64,000 bases of DNA from positions 13,612,181 to 13,676,180 of the forward strand of contig JACAXG010000012.1 in NCBI GenBank assembly GCA_018881555.1, in the 5' to 3' direction. The stretch's first letter is position 1; the number at the start of each line of letters is the position of its first letter. Shown in pieces: positions 11,179 through 24,384 of the stretch. Origin of the DNA: Amblyornis subalaris (lineage: Eukaryota > Chordata > Aves > Passeriformes > Ptilonorhynchidae). Below the pieces are notes generated by a model that saw only the letters and a list, made by a program, of their open reading frames with translations, had not been told where the DNA came from and did not search any database. A program made the position numbers and the translations under genes.

Positions 11179-11440
11179 TGAAGGGCACAAGGTTTCAGGG
11201 AAGGTTTAGCTTGGATATTAGTAAAAGGTTATTTCCCTAGAGGGNTGGGCACTGGAACAGGCTCCCCGGGGCAGTGGTCACAGCACCAAGCCTGACAGAG
11301 TTCCAAAAACTTTTGGACGAGCCTCTCAGGTACATGGTGGGATTCTTGGGGTCTCCTGTGCAGAGCCAGAAGCTGGACTTCAGCAATCCTTGGGGGTGTG
11401 TTCCAGCCCGGGATATTCCATGATTTTACAGTTCTGAGAT
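11179..11440 (+). mobile_element. CR1 LINE 3'-end fragment, plus strand
   Basis: The segment GGGCACTGGAACAGGCTCCC (from about 11246) and the following GGGCAGTGGTCACAGCACCA are diagnostic of the end of CR1 ORF2 and its 3' UTR, read here in the sense direction. It starts near AAGGGCACAAGGTTTCAGGG (11181) and ends near TATTCCATGATTTTACAG, a decayed copy of the CR1 terminal repeat. The copy is 5' truncated and point-mutated, with one unresolved base at 11245. It belongs to a different CR1 subfamily region from the minus-strand fragment at 4971. Confidence 0.92.
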
Positions 11441-14400
11441 GGGGCCTTTTTAAAAGTTTAAACTATAACAGAAGAGAACTGCAACCACTTGGCAGCCAAC
11501 ATACCAAGAAGTAAACATACAGCACAGATTAAACACGTTGCTATGAGATGAATGCCAAATTCATGGTTACAGCAAACATCTGCCTTTAATCTATATTGCT
11601 CATTAGCTGGAAGTATTGCATGCTTGGGATTAGTTATTGTAAATAATACCAGAACACATTCCACATGGATACATTTCCCCTGTATTAATGTGAGAACTGA
11701 GAGGAAACACAAAACAGTGAAACTGCCCCATTAAAGGCTGCTTGGCTGAAATTTAAGATATACACAAACAATCAAAGTAAATTATGTGATTCCTAGGATA
11801 ACTCCTGATTGCAAAAAGCATTTTGTAGGATCACTGTTCTTCACCCTTAAAAACTTGCTTTCTCACCTTTAATTCTGCTGAGCTNTTTGTGTGGCCTCCT
11901 TACAAGTTTAAATACACAATCTCTGTGTTAAAAGGAAAACCCTAGAAGTATAGGGTTAATTTTTTCGTTTTCAACTTGCCTATTTTAGAGCAGGGTCTTA
12001 AAAATGACTGATTAGGACAACTAAAGAGAGCAAACTGCAACTGGGAGAGACGAGAAACAGATTAAGATTGCAGGAGCTGTTTAAATCAGCCATAGGTTGA
12101 CAGAAATCATACGGTGGAATCACACTGTACAGGGGGATATTTATTTACCTCTGCCATATAAAGCAAATTACTCCACTTTTAGCTTTATCCTTAATCTGAT
12201 ATCACCCTTTGTTTAAACAGATGCCTCAGTAATGCAGGGTTGGCTTCTCTACATGAAATGCAAATGAACAAATTTCTTAGCATTAGCTGCAGTGTCAATG
12301 ATATAAGTTATCTATTCAGATGAGTAGGACTTTGGTTTTTTATGTTATTAGTTTTAGGTTTAAAACCATAAATTAAGCTATGAACAGCTCATTTTCTAGC
12401 ACTTTCTGCCTTTGTTCTTTTCAAACAAAAATCTTTTCTGACATTTTGGAGGATTTAATTAGTTCTTTTCTCCTTAGAAATACTGTTTCTCAGTGTGCAC
12501 CCACAGTCAGTCATGCTTATTTCAGAGATCTCGTAGCATATAAATTGTATTTTTAAAGCAGATTTTAACATTCTTTATAATCTTCTTTATAGCAAGCATG
12601 TACTGTTAGTTCAAAAGGATGATTCAGCATGTCCAAAGAAAATTTGGGAAGTTAATTACTCATCCCTTTCTTATATTAAATGCAAATTAACAGAAGAATT
12701 GAAAGCATTTTCTAAGAGCTTTGCAGTTCTGTGAAAATACAACAAAAGCTAACTAGCTAGATTAATTCAAGAGTTAACTCATATAGGTATTTGGGGCTTT
12801 TAAACTCAAATTGAAACTGCAAAAATATATCCAGAACTGAGGAAACAACAAGCAAAAAAGTAAAAAAAATCCTTGCTCTTGCCAAAATTGGAGCAAAAAT
12901 ATCCTCTTCTTTCAGCCAGTTGTTGCCATTTCTGGTTGCATTCTTGCAGTCTAAAATCTGGCTATGCCATATGCCAGCAAATAGGGTAGAGGAAGCCCCT
13001 TGTCTTTATTCACAGCTGATAGAAAAAGACTGAAATAACACAGCCAGCAATAAACGGAGTCTAGAAACTCCACATATCCACAAGCTTAGAGTGGATAAAA
13101 AGGAATTCTTAGGGAAGTATGTATATAAAAATAGACATTAGAGAGGATTCTGAAGAAGGAAACAGGTAGAAAAAGGAAGAGGAAATAATGACAACTGAAG
13201 TAACAGATGACCCGAAGAGAGGAGACAATACAACAAACTGAATTTACAAGGACACACTTTACTTATGGTTTATGCATTGACTGTTTGCTATCAGAGATTA
13301 CTGGAGGAAAGATCTCAACGTCAGCTGCAAAATTAGTTGATGCCCTCCCTGATAATTGTTAATCCATCTCATTAAAAAGAGAGCTGAGAACATCANCCTA
13401 CTTTTATGATTTTCCTTGTACTAATCTTGCTTTTTATGCCATACCCAAACTTGTCATAAACCAGATTCTGGAGTCAGGTAGTGAAAAGACCACTTAGCAT
13501 CTATCCTGCAATTCCATTATTGTTTTCCAGTGTTGNTTCTCATAATTTATTTAGTATGAGTTTTTGAAGTCATGACCTTACAATATAACAAAGGAGAGCA
13601 AGAGACAAAACATTGTAGGTTGATATGATTTTCACAAGAGAAAAATTATAGTAGTGTTTGTGAAAATGAATCTAGGAACTAACTGCTCATTATCACCGCA
13701 TCTGTCTCTTCCTCATGAATCTGGCTATGCTACACAATGCCAAAGAACTCGCAATTGCTAAAAGTTTGTGGATTTAAAATACGTGTTCATAAAGGCACAG
13801 CTATTTTTGCCATCTTATTGCAGTTTCATTGTTTCAGGGACATCTTCAGCGTCAATACAATTAGGAGTGTTCCTGTGCAATTTTATTAAAGAGGAAGGAT
13901 GGTTGATTAGTGTCTCCTTATTGAAATCAACACCAGCTGGATTTTATGTCCCAGTTGCAATGCATAAAGACTGTATGTGTTCAGCATATGAGTAGCAGAA
14001 CACAGAGGTTCTGTTGTCTGTTTATTTTTCTTATGCAGTAAAGAGAAAAAAGCATTATAAAAATAATAATAGGAGGAAAAGGGAACAGAAGAAACAGAGT
14101 GGCTTTAAAGTTTCAAGTTTGAACAAAGTTAACATCAAAAGTGCTACTTATATCTGTGCATTCATTTCAAAAAAAAGCTTTTCACATTTAACTGAAGTCT
14201 AGCAAAACAGACATAAAATGTTCAGAATCACAAGTTTAAACAGCTGTTTTCAGATAGAGGAGATTTACTTTGCTGCAAAAATATTTTTGTTTGAGAAAAG
14301 GAAAAATTCCAGAATAAAAAAGACCACAGTTACAAGTCAGCAGTTTAAGTTACAATTACTTTGATGTACTTGGTTAGGAAACATTAATAAAAACATCTAG

Positions 14401-15790
14401 AAAGAAATAAGTAGCTTGTATTAATACCCATGAGATGGATAAGACCTTTTCAAATACCTTGTTATAGCAAACAAAACCAGTCTTTCAGCCAGCTCTATTG
14501 AAGGAACATGTGATATGAACCAAACTGGCAGCATTCTGCTAAAAAAAGCCGCAAAATGTCAGATTTGTGTCAGAAAGAGGAGCCTGAAAAAATATCCATT
14601 CCCTCCCTGAATTGTAAGGTGTACATTTAGAACTCAAAGTAAGATAGAAATCTCTAAATTATTTTATCAAAACAATTATGATTGTTTTAGTTTTCCCTTT
14701 ATATCTTGGCTTGCATTAAACCAACAGAAGTAGCAAAGTGGTTAGTTATCTTCTGTGCAGGGATACTCCTAATCAGGAAAGAACTTCCAATGGCATGAAG
14801 GCGTCATNTTCCTCTTTCTTTGATTCATAATACATACAAAATCATAGGAAAGGAAGTAAAAGAGACAGCAGAAGAAAAAATGCCAGCTTTCATATAATTA
14901 AAATTATTTGAAGTGTTTGAAAGTTGAAAGTTGCACTGGGTTTTTAATTATATTTGCTGTGTAATACTAGTTAATTCTAAGAGCTGGGAGAGTTTACTGC
15001 TACAGAAAGCTGACCCTTAAGACCAAATCTGATTCAAGAGTACAGGTTACAGTAAATTGACCAATATTATCCTATCACATTACGTTAGGAATTGCTTATT
15101 AACTAGGACAAAGTGTACTCCTGGATGCGTATTTCCACCATAACTCTGAGTGTGATTTTTTTATTCTGCAACAAACTTTAGATAATGAGACTGTCATCCA
15201 AAGCAATGTCCAATAGCAGGGCAACAGAGCAAGCAGGAGAAAAATCCTCAGGATTGCTTAAAATGTGAACACACAGAGGAGTAAAGTTCTTTGGATCTTC
15301 AGTTGAATGTATTGAAAGCACTACAGATTAGACTAGGGCACACTAGAAACACTGGCAATTCTCTCTGAATATGTGTGACTGTCCAAGTGAAGATTGCTCT
15401 GTATCTTTTCTGAATTTCATTTAAGATTAGAGCTAAAAAGGAGTCCAGTGAAAATTCTAATAATGGAAGAAAACAAGTGCATTGGTGGAATAGAATGATG
15501 AATTTTACCTTTTTATAAAATCTGGTGATCAATATATGCTAATAAAAAAGTGGGTTTTGGCATTTAGAAAAATCATCAAGCAAACAGNATTCAGAAAATT
15601 GCATAAATTATTCACAGTTCAAATACTGCAAGATTAGGTTAATGCATAAGAACTTTGGCCCTTGATTTTGTTGGCAGCAGCACTGAATATTAAAATTAAT
15701 ATCTTTAACGATACTGATTGGACTTTATTCCTCATTCTAAATGTGTCTGCAGACTGAAAACTAAACATCCCTCTTCTTCCCAGTCCTATG

Positions 15791-15839
15791 AAAGGTTTAA
15801 AAAATTTTAAAAACTAATTAAACTATTTTAAAAACCTTT
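15791..15839. repeat. AT-rich imperfect inverted repeat
   Basis: Arms AAAGGTTT (15791-15798) and AAACCTTT (15832-15839) enclose an almost purely A/T core. This is a small stem-loop or matrix-attachment-like AT tract; no function is claimed. Confidence 0.5.
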
Positions 15840-18800
15840 AAGATTAAAAATAAACTCAAATAAACACAGTAGACTGTTTACAGAGGGATTCAACTATTTT
15901 CTAGTACAGCAATTTTTTGTGAAAAATAAAAATACCATAAAGAAATATTAATACAGTATTTGCACAACTGAGCTGCTTATTTAGTGATATTTCATTTCTT
16001 AAGATTCTTTAAACTGCACCTTTCTCTTTACATTATTATATTTGAGTGACTTGACTACTAATGCAGATAAAATATGTTACAAAATGGAAGTCAGGCAAAA
16101 ACATGCTTTAAGGCTCAACCTGGGCAAAAAATTCCTGCAGAAAAAGATCTCTCCATCTTAGCAACAGGAACAAGTCGATGCCTTTCCTCATACTAAAATC
16201 TACTACATCACCTCAGAGTGAAAAACGTCTTAAAATATATCAAAAAGTCCAAAGCATGGATGAGGTTGTAACCCTTGTCATTACATGATTGCAGAATAGA
16301 CTGGATATTCCTTGCAAGGCAATCGCACCATGTATAAACTCTAATTTGAATCACACTTCCACCACTGTGAAACTGATTAAAGCCACATTTAACTTGAACA
16401 GAGCTGTGTGCTGTAATTTTGCACACAAACTGCATTCACTATTATCCATTTCTTAAAAGTATGTCTTCCTATATTCCCTAAATTCCATGTAAATAGAAGG
16501 CTATGCTTTAATTTTAGATCATTATTACACTGGCTGCAAAATATATCTTAATATTTTATTATTTAAATTATTCACTTCCTAGAGTCCTAGTCTTAAAATA
16601 GGCTATTTTTTCCTACAGCTCAAATTATATTCACCAGTTACAATATTAGCACAACTTCCAAACACCGAGAAATAGGGAATGAGAGAGAATGTTCGCACAT
16701 TCCAATATTCAGCAAAAAGATAGAGTATATTTCAGAAATGCAGGATTTCAGACTACTTTTACCATGCAAAAATATGTCCCACATTAATCTTAGTGTGATG
16801 ATGCCCAACTACTCTGACAATTTCTAATAATTTCTTAGATCAACAACTATCAAACAAATGAACTCCCAAAACTCAAAGTCCTATTGCAAGTCACTTTCAA
16901 AGTGCACACAAAAAATGTTGTCAGGAATTAAAATACTGACTCCTCTCTCATCTGAGCCCTTTTCAAGCCCATGTAGCGTATTTTGAAGCCACTGACAGTT
17001 GTTACAGCACTTCCACTATGGGAAATCCTCAGAGAAACTCAAGTACAGTGAGGTACAGATGAACTCAAGAAGCAGTTCAGCAGGATGATGGGGTAGTACA
17101 AAGCAAGAAGAAAATAAGTAAANTGGATTATCTGCTCGGTGAACCTGCCTGTAGATATACTTCACAGCCTTTCCTGAGTTGTTTGATGAGCCCTCACCAG
17201 GCAAAGTTCACATTCTTTCGTGTTGCAATCTCCTGAAAGCCTGCAGAATGATAGTTGCTCTGGATAATCACTTGCTTAAATGAAACCCATTCACCTGTTT
17301 ATTCTAGGAGGTACCATCTCCCAGCTGCTAATCAACTTGTTTAAAAGTTTTTTATCTGTCTCTGGGAGTTGGCACAANAGTCCCATTACAAATTCACAGC
17401 CAAGAAATAGCAAGGGTTTTTAAAAGTAATTACTAAATTACTGTTGCACCTTGCTATGCATTAACCACATTAATATCTTAAGGATAGTTTTAGTAGGCAG
17501 ATGACACCACAACAACAGTTTCCCTGCCTCTCTTTAATTTATCTCTCTTCATATCTAATCTGATGATAGTAAAATAAACCCCATCAATCAGGCAGGATAC
17601 AGCAATAAGCAACTGGTGTCTGGCTAATGCGATTTTTCTACATCACTAAGTCCTAAATGGGGAAAAAAATCTTCTGCCAACTTAGAGGTGAAGAAAGAAC
17701 AGAATGTGGTAGTTCAACACTTGGACTGATTCTACTCNTTCTTAAACAATTTATCAATTGATGTATGTTGTGCTGTCATGCAGTAATCTAAATTATGTTT
17801 GTTATTCGTGGTTGGAACTGTCACTTGTAAGACTGCATCCTGTTGTTGCAAACAAAATTTGGAGCCAGAAAAATTAATTTTTCCTTAAATATTATGGAGT
17901 TATCCCTTTCGAAACAAGTATTAGACTTGTTTAAATCTCTGTATCCCTTTAAAAAGTGAAAACCAATGTCCAACAGCAAAGGAAAAGTAATCAAACAAGA
18001 AACATCTTCTTTGAAGGACATTGCTGGAAAAAGCAACGCAATTTATTGAATTTTGTTAATAAGTTCCAAGAAAATATTCATGCCCTATAGTATTCCCTGA
18101 TATATCGAATTGTGGTTTGACTGTCTCCCCGCCTCTACTTTGTTTGGCATGTGTTACTATATTGGACCCTAAAAAGTAGAGGTTACTATAGAACAGAGAC
18201 AGAATGGCTCTGCTTCAGTGCAAAACTGAACTAAATACAGACAATTCTTTTAGCATATTAGCATGAGCCCTGCTCAGATTTCTGAAATTGGTTCTGTATA
18301 CCTTGCAAAAACTAAATATGGGATTAATTTTTTTTAGGTTTTTAAATGAGTGATGCATCTGGAAAAGATGCTAGGTTGTTTGGTTTTTTTTTAGCTTTAA
18401 ACATGCGCCAAACCAACCCTACTCTCTTCTCTGCTCTCCAGATTATTTTCTGGACAGCTATATTCCAAATCAAGAGACTAAGTACTAAGGGAATCGAATA
18501 AGATTGATCAAGCTGCCATTGCATTGTACTTCTCAACAGAATCTTGAGATTTTTCAGAGTATCAGAGTAAATCAAAATACCAAGTAAACAACACCTAGAT
18601 CATGAGAATCTGATAGACTGGAGGGAAAGAAAGAAAGTACAGAAAATGATAGGAGAAATAAGTATCTTTCCTAGGGCAAATTTTTCTTACAGAAATAATC
18701 ACTTTTCCCTTTGTTTCTTGAAAAAAATCATACATATGATATGAATAAAGGACACCTGTCTCTGATAATTCTTCTGTGGAAGGAAATGATAGAATTTCAG

Positions 18801-21800
18801 GAAGAAAAGAGATCTGCTATCTACATCATAATGGATTCAGAAATGTCTAAATTTACTTTACCCCAAATTTTTCAGGCAATAAAATATACTAGTTATTCCA
18901 GACAAAAGAGACAGTTTAGTTGCATGGTTGCATAGTTCTAGGACACTTTATTGCACGGTTTTCTTTATAAGTAGGAGAGAAAGGAATGGGAGTTTTTGGC
19001 AATTGGTATTGTCCTTCCTGAAGGAAAATGTCTCCTCAAAGAGCTTATTCCTTCTCCTTTAGAATCCAGATGATAAACATGACTTATGCTTGCTATTCTG
19101 GACTATTCCCTATCATCCACTCCCTGTTATCACTGGCAAAGGTCTCAAAAACTTCTTTAAAAAAGTTTCTATTTAGTCTGGGCATGTAAACACTTTAAAT
19201 AAACATCTCCAGAATCCTACAGAATGTAGCCCTATAGAAATTTACTTCCAGTCCAGTAATTTAAACATGTACAGAACAAAGCAGTGACATTTTGCAGTGA
19301 TAAGTATCCATTCAAGATACAAAGTAAAGCCTTGAGATTGAAGATTGATCAAGCTGCTACTATAACAACTGTAACATCCTGCCATTATATGGGATTGACA
19401 TTTCTATTTAAACAGGGACAAAAGTCACATCCATTCTTCCTCACCAAATAAATGCTTTGCAAATATTTCATATGAATTTGAGTATATTAGCCCCAGAATA
19501 AATTCTAGAAACCAAATTTTTTAGCTTAATTTTTCAGGCTGTACTTGCAATTTGTATGTGCCATGGGCCAGGGGTTTTATTGCTTTAGAAAACCAAAACA
19601 TCTACAAAGTTAAATTTTGTTGCATATATCCTATATTAGGAGGAAAAAAAGACTATCTTTGAGGTAAGCAAATAATAAAAACTTGGACTCATTGGGGAGC
19701 TGTTTTCTTATGCTAGTCTTATTCTGAAAATGAAACTGTTAGAGGAGTTTTATTTGTAGACTATTATACTCTTCCAAAATGTCTCAGACTAAAAGAATCT
19801 GCTAGAGAAACCCAAAAGACAAATCAATACATACGTGCTCTCCCAGCCAGCGTGGATGGCAATCCTTTGTCACAGACTGCTAAACTACAGATTCCAACTG
19901 ATGCCAAGGAAAAAGTGAACCATCTTCTTCCTTCACAACATACCCTTAATATAATAGGCAATAGGTGTCAGAAGACATTTGCATTAAACTTGTTTCTTGC
20001 CAGTTCCAAATGCATTAGAAGAATGATTCATCATTAACAATCAGAATGAGACAAATACTACAAAATTAAGGAAGTTAAAGTGAAAAACTTCAGTCCTAAA
20101 TGTCAATAGACCTTACATTCAGTCAGCAAGGTGATGTATGAGAAATCAGTATACACATTTAGGGACTAGAACAACTTGCAAGCTACTTGGATTTTTTCAT
20201 CTTTNTTTATAGAACTGTTTTTCTTTAGACCTATAGCAGAATCTACAAAAAAGTTTTCTTCAACTGCAGTTCAAGTAGTGGTCATAGCAGCTGAAATAGC
20301 AATTAGCACTGTTAAGAGGAAGAAAAAACATGAGAAATATAGAGCACAGTGTCTTTCCACAAAGCAATAACAAAAGTTTTTCACAACCACAAGTGCATCC
20401 AATTCACAAAGCACTAACTTCTATGCCCTCTATTCTCTTATTTTTCACCTGCGTATACAGCTGTCACATGGAAGTAAGAGCACAAAGCTCTTTCCTATAT
20501 TTGCTTTGTGCCTATGAAAGTGAAAACCCCTTTTTCCTTCTTAAAATGTTACCATATTGTGTTTCATGGTAAAAGTACAAATTTTCACCTTTGCTAAAAG
20601 ACCATCGAGTTCACCCCAAANTGGAAAAAAACCCCAGAACATTCTCTAATACTTCCATACAACGTATACATCTACACCCTTTAAGTGGCAAAATATTAAC
20701 TGCATAGCAACTTCTCTACATTTCAGTTTTCAATTTTTTTTTTAGTAGCTTACTGCAAGGTTGCACTACAAGTACATCACTAAAGTAAAATCCTGTTCCG
20801 CTTCAAGTTGCTTTGTTGACTGCTACAGATCATTGCAAGGAAGCCAAGGAATGCAAAGCAATTATGTTGTTTAATTTTTCTATTTAAAATAGCTTAAGAA
20901 AACAGTTTTGGACATAATTACCTTATTATTTTACCTTCCATTTCTAAGGCATAAGACATATCCTAGTCTTTGAAAGAAGGAGAAAAAGTCCTGCAAACAA
21001 AGTTGCTTAAATAGCATTCTGAATGACATATCACATAGACAAGGAAATTCAAATGGAAAGCTCCAGATTCTTAAACCGCAGCCTATGAATATCCAATACA
21101 AACACCTCAGTAGATTTTATACAAGAACAACGACCATCTCTAAAGACCCCCAAACTACAAGTTAGCATTGCTAAATACAAGATGTTGTACTTTACAGAGA
21201 TATTTAGCAAGACACATGTCCTGAGTAAATAAGGTCTTGCTCTTCAGGTCAATTTAACGTGCATGATATTTTGTCTCATTCCTTTTGTTCATGTCAAATG
21301 AAATAGCCGTCAGAACAACAGATATTCATAGCATGTGACTGCAGGAGACTGAGGTAACATCCCCTACACACCACAGCCTCAGATTTTGTGAAGGCCAGGC
21401 TTCAGATTCCTACTGTCTTTGAATACCTGAAAGGCTGGACTGTAGTTGTGTATAGTCTAAGATAATTAACTCGCTAAGCAGAAAAACATTTCATGATCTG
21501 TGGAAGGTAGCTAGGAATAAGTATTAACAAAGAAGTCTTTTCCAGCCACTGTCTTTCCAGTGCAGCTCCTTGCTTCCGGCTTTTGTTTCAATTAACTGAC
21601 TGAGCTGCAGTAAACCCCAGCTAAGTGCCCTCAGGTTCATCCTGTTCTTTAGAGTCCTGCCCAGCTGTTGATCCTCTGCCTGAGCTGCAGCTCACCAGTC
21701 AATCCCCACTTTGAGCCTATGCACTTTTCTACCCCAGCCGTGCCTCAGGGCCTCTCCCCTAATGCACTTTACCCCTCCCAGATTTATCTGGTACCTGTCT

Positions 21801-22546
21801 GAGAGCACACACACCTATTTTCATCTATCACAATAGTGCAAAAACAACTGTTAAAGAGGTTCTTGGGGGGAGAAGGGTGTTACAGAAAGAGTGTTGTTGC
21901 TACTGTCAGCACCTCAAAAGTTATCAAACATTATAACATCTTGCTGATATAAACTTTGAAAAGCAAATATGTGAGGTGTCATTTGGCAGAGAAATAACGT
22001 TGAAATCTTAATCTACATTCATGTTGTGATACCTGACCAAACTGAAAAGGAGATAATAGAATCCAGGCAGGGATATGCCTGATAGAAGCTATGCAATTCC
22101 TAAATGCCCATGTGCAGCAGTCTGCAAGGAAACCAGAGAGATGCTGCAGGCTCAAGGTAGAAAGACTTAGGACTTTCAGAATTAGTCCATCCAGAAAACA
22201 TCACATCAAAGTAGGCTTTATCATTAAACAGTTTATTATAATACTTGATTTATCACTCTTCCTTTACACCATCTTTAACCAGGCCTTGCAATAGCCTTTT
22301 AATTTTTGCATTTCTGTAAAGAGAAGGGTCCTATTAAGGCCTTAAAGTAAGAATTAAAAATGGTTACAAGACCAAATTTGCCAACCTAAAGCCAGACTGA
22401 AACAAACAAAAAAACCCCTATATAAAAACATGGATACTGTTTTCTTTTAACAAACATTTGGAAAAGCCATCATAACCTGGTAACCTTCATATGAAATCAT
22501 TATTTGAAGGCAGAGTTGTGAACAATAATGCATCAGCTACTATCTA

Positions 22547-22565
22547 TTTGTCACTATTTGACAAA
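22547..22565. repeat. Short inverted repeat TTTGTCA/TGACAAA
   Basis: Seven-base perfect arms (22547-22553 and 22559-22565) are separated by five bases. Each arm holds a TGACA core, the half-site of TALE homeodomain proteins (MEIS/TGIF). It may be a paired binding site or chance. Confidence 0.4.
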
Positions 22566-23754
22566 AATTATCCATTTTACATATTTCTATTCTAAAACGT
22601 TTCCTTTGTACACAATTAAAAGCATTTTTAATGTAAATTAAATTAGCTTCTACAGTCAGTGTTCAACAGCTTGTTGCAGTTCCCCTGCTCCACCTGTGAG
22701 GGTGGACAGGCACAANATCCTCTAAACTTTAACAAAGGGGTCAAAGAACTAGTCTGATTTCTAATGTGAAATGCACACATATATATCTCAGAAAAAAAAG
22801 TTTCTGGGCAAAAAAACCCTTAGCCCTCCTACCACTATTATCAACATTCAGAAGAATAATTGAAGTTTCTGCAGTAGCATACCTTTTACAGAGAAATTGG
22901 CTTGATAAGTAGCTGTGGAAATGAAGACAGTAGCCACAGAGCTGAGATCCAAGCTGGAGCACTGAAGTTAGTTGTCAGTTTTTTCATCTTTTCCCTAAGA
23001 AGCAATTAGATAAGAGTTACATATATCAAAGTTCTTTATTGTAACCTATCCTTTAGTGGATATAAGCTCTAGTATATATATCAGATAAGACTATTTTAAC
23101 TTCAATGCTTTAAATAGCATAAGAACACCTTTTAATATCTTGCAAAGGAAATATAAGCAGTATTGAGTCCCTGTGCCCTTGTCATCCTAGAAAAGTTAGT
23201 TCTTAGAAGGAGGGTAGAAACTGCTTTTTCAGTCTGCTCATTAGCACCCTCTCTTATGCCTAATAGCCCACAAGGAGTTATTATACAATTTATCCTCAAT
23301 AAATTACATTGAGCTTTATAGCAACTATTACTGTCTTTTCTGGTCCATGATAAATATTTTCGCACTCCCTCCACAAGATATGTAAAGCCTTGCCTTTTGC
23401 AGGCTAGATTGCCCAATGGAGAGCTGGCATCAGGAAACATCACCTCTGTTGTTTCCTCCACACTTGATGCAAGCAAAATAACCTGCTAGTGAAAAGCAGC
23501 AACTGCTTTTTCAACATAGCTCATGGCACCTTAAGATACTGGGTCAAAGTCACACAAAATACTGCACCCCATGTACATTTAGTTAGAAATACCAGTCTAA
23601 AATACTGTTTAAATGCAAGGGAGCAGCAAGAGCAGGGCTGTTCCCTCAGGAAGAGCAAGCTGAGCTCGGAGGGAAACTGAACACAGGCAGCAGCCTCACC
23701 CCCCCAGTCACCCCTCAGAGAACAGGGCGGGCAGGGGAGAGCAGCAAGCCTTAC

Positions 23755-23834
23755 CAGCCGCGTGGGGACCAGCAGGGCACAATCCAGTCAGCCAGGGACA
23801 GCACCCAAGCCACAGCCCAGTCGTTCAGGAAAAA
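23755..23834 (-). other. Candidate TATA-driven first exon, minus strand
   Basis: On the minus strand TATAAA (23864-23859) would place a start near 23834. About 80 nt later the sequence GGCTG|GTAAGG gives a good 5' splice site, with exon end at 23755. The 80 nt contain no ATG, so the exon would be 5' UTR or part of a non-coding RNA. Leftward transcription from here would agree with the A excess on the plus strand between here and the CpG island. The exact start is a guess from TATA spacing. Confidence 0.25.
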
Positions 23835-23858
23835 AGTAAAAAGAGAGCCCAGTCTGGG

Positions 23859-23864
23859 TTTATA
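23859..23864 (-). promoter_or_regulatory. TATA box, minus strand
   Basis: TATAAA on the minus strand, flanked by GC-rich sequence on both sides, which makes it more notable than the many TATA-like strings in the AT-rich DNA elsewhere. The same bases read TATATGG on the plus strand. Confidence 0.35.
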
Positions 23865-23892
23865 TGGAGTCCCGGTGCAGAGGAAGCCCCAG

Positions 23893-23898
23893 GTGAGG
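23893..23898 (+). other. Splice-donor-like site, plus strand
   Basis: CCCCAG|GTGAGG matches the 5' splice-site consensus strongly. With the minus-strand donor at 23754 it would define two head-to-head first exons overlapping by at most about 137 bp, the geometry of a divergent promoter with overlapping 5' ends. No plus-strand start site could be placed. Confidence 0.25.
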
Positions 23899-24384
23899 CT
23901 GCAAGGGCCATTAACGCACTCAGGGTCTTGGAACTATTTACCAACCCCCTTTTCCCTCCCAGCTGCTCTGTGTTTGTTCTATTATAATGTACCTGGTATG
24001 GTTTTTGCTACAAGTTGCTTTATTTTCCAATCTCTCTATAAGTATATTTTTGGGGAGATTTCTGGAGTGCTTTGTCATTATGAGTATCACAGTATTTTCA
24101 GTGTATCAGCATGTGTTTGTATGAGTCTGAACAGTACTTTGTAAAAGTATAATTTTGAGTTTGCTTTTGCAGTGCCTTAAATACCAATCATTGCTTCCAC
24201 ACAAGTTGCTACTTTATTTCTCACAACAAAGGTTAATTTCATGACACTTTACAAGTTTTGTAGCAATTAAAATAGACCAGTTCTGTAGCTTTTCTGCCTT
24301 TTCAAGAATTTAAGGTTGATGTTTTGCATTGGAGTTTAGTGTAAATTAAAGTTCAAGGATGTTTCTTTTTGAAAATCAGAACAT

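Larger units (their letters stand above)
11441..23589. other. Long AT-rich non-coding stretch, A-biased
   Basis: About 12 kb without a recognisable gene. Open frames on both strands (for example 11458-11712 minus, 13768-13995 plus, 18342-18575 minus, 23132-23476 minus) have no recognisable domains. Purine/A bias on the plus strand suggests the sense strand of transcription, if any, is the minus strand. Several sub-blocks look less decayed and rich in TAAT, ATGCAAAT and TGACA-type motifs (12120-12320, 12640-12700, 17400-17640, 22480-22660) and could be conserved regulatory DNA, but conservation cannot be judged from one sequence. Confidence 0.5.
23590..23900. promoter_or_regulatory. Isolated GC-rich patch, candidate divergent promoter
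   Basis: About 300 bp of clearly raised G+C with several CpGs (for example GCCGCG near 23757) in AT-rich surroundings. It carries a TATA box on the minus strand (23859-23864), a minus-strand donor (23749-23754) and a plus-strand donor (23893-23898). Strand composition bias changes sign here. Together these suggest transcription starts, possibly in both directions. Alternatives are a decayed LTR or other retroelement with its own promoter; I did not recognise one, and no AATAAA is seen in the expected place. Confidence 0.35.

Noticed and set aside
20585..20640. Weak resemblance to a CR1 segment (ACCATCGAGTTCACCCC)
   Set aside because: Too short and the flanks do not continue the CR1 match.
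23132..23476. 114-codon minus-strand frame left of the GC-rich patch
   Set aside because: It would be downstream of the candidate minus exon, but has no recognised motif and no acceptor placed in front of it.
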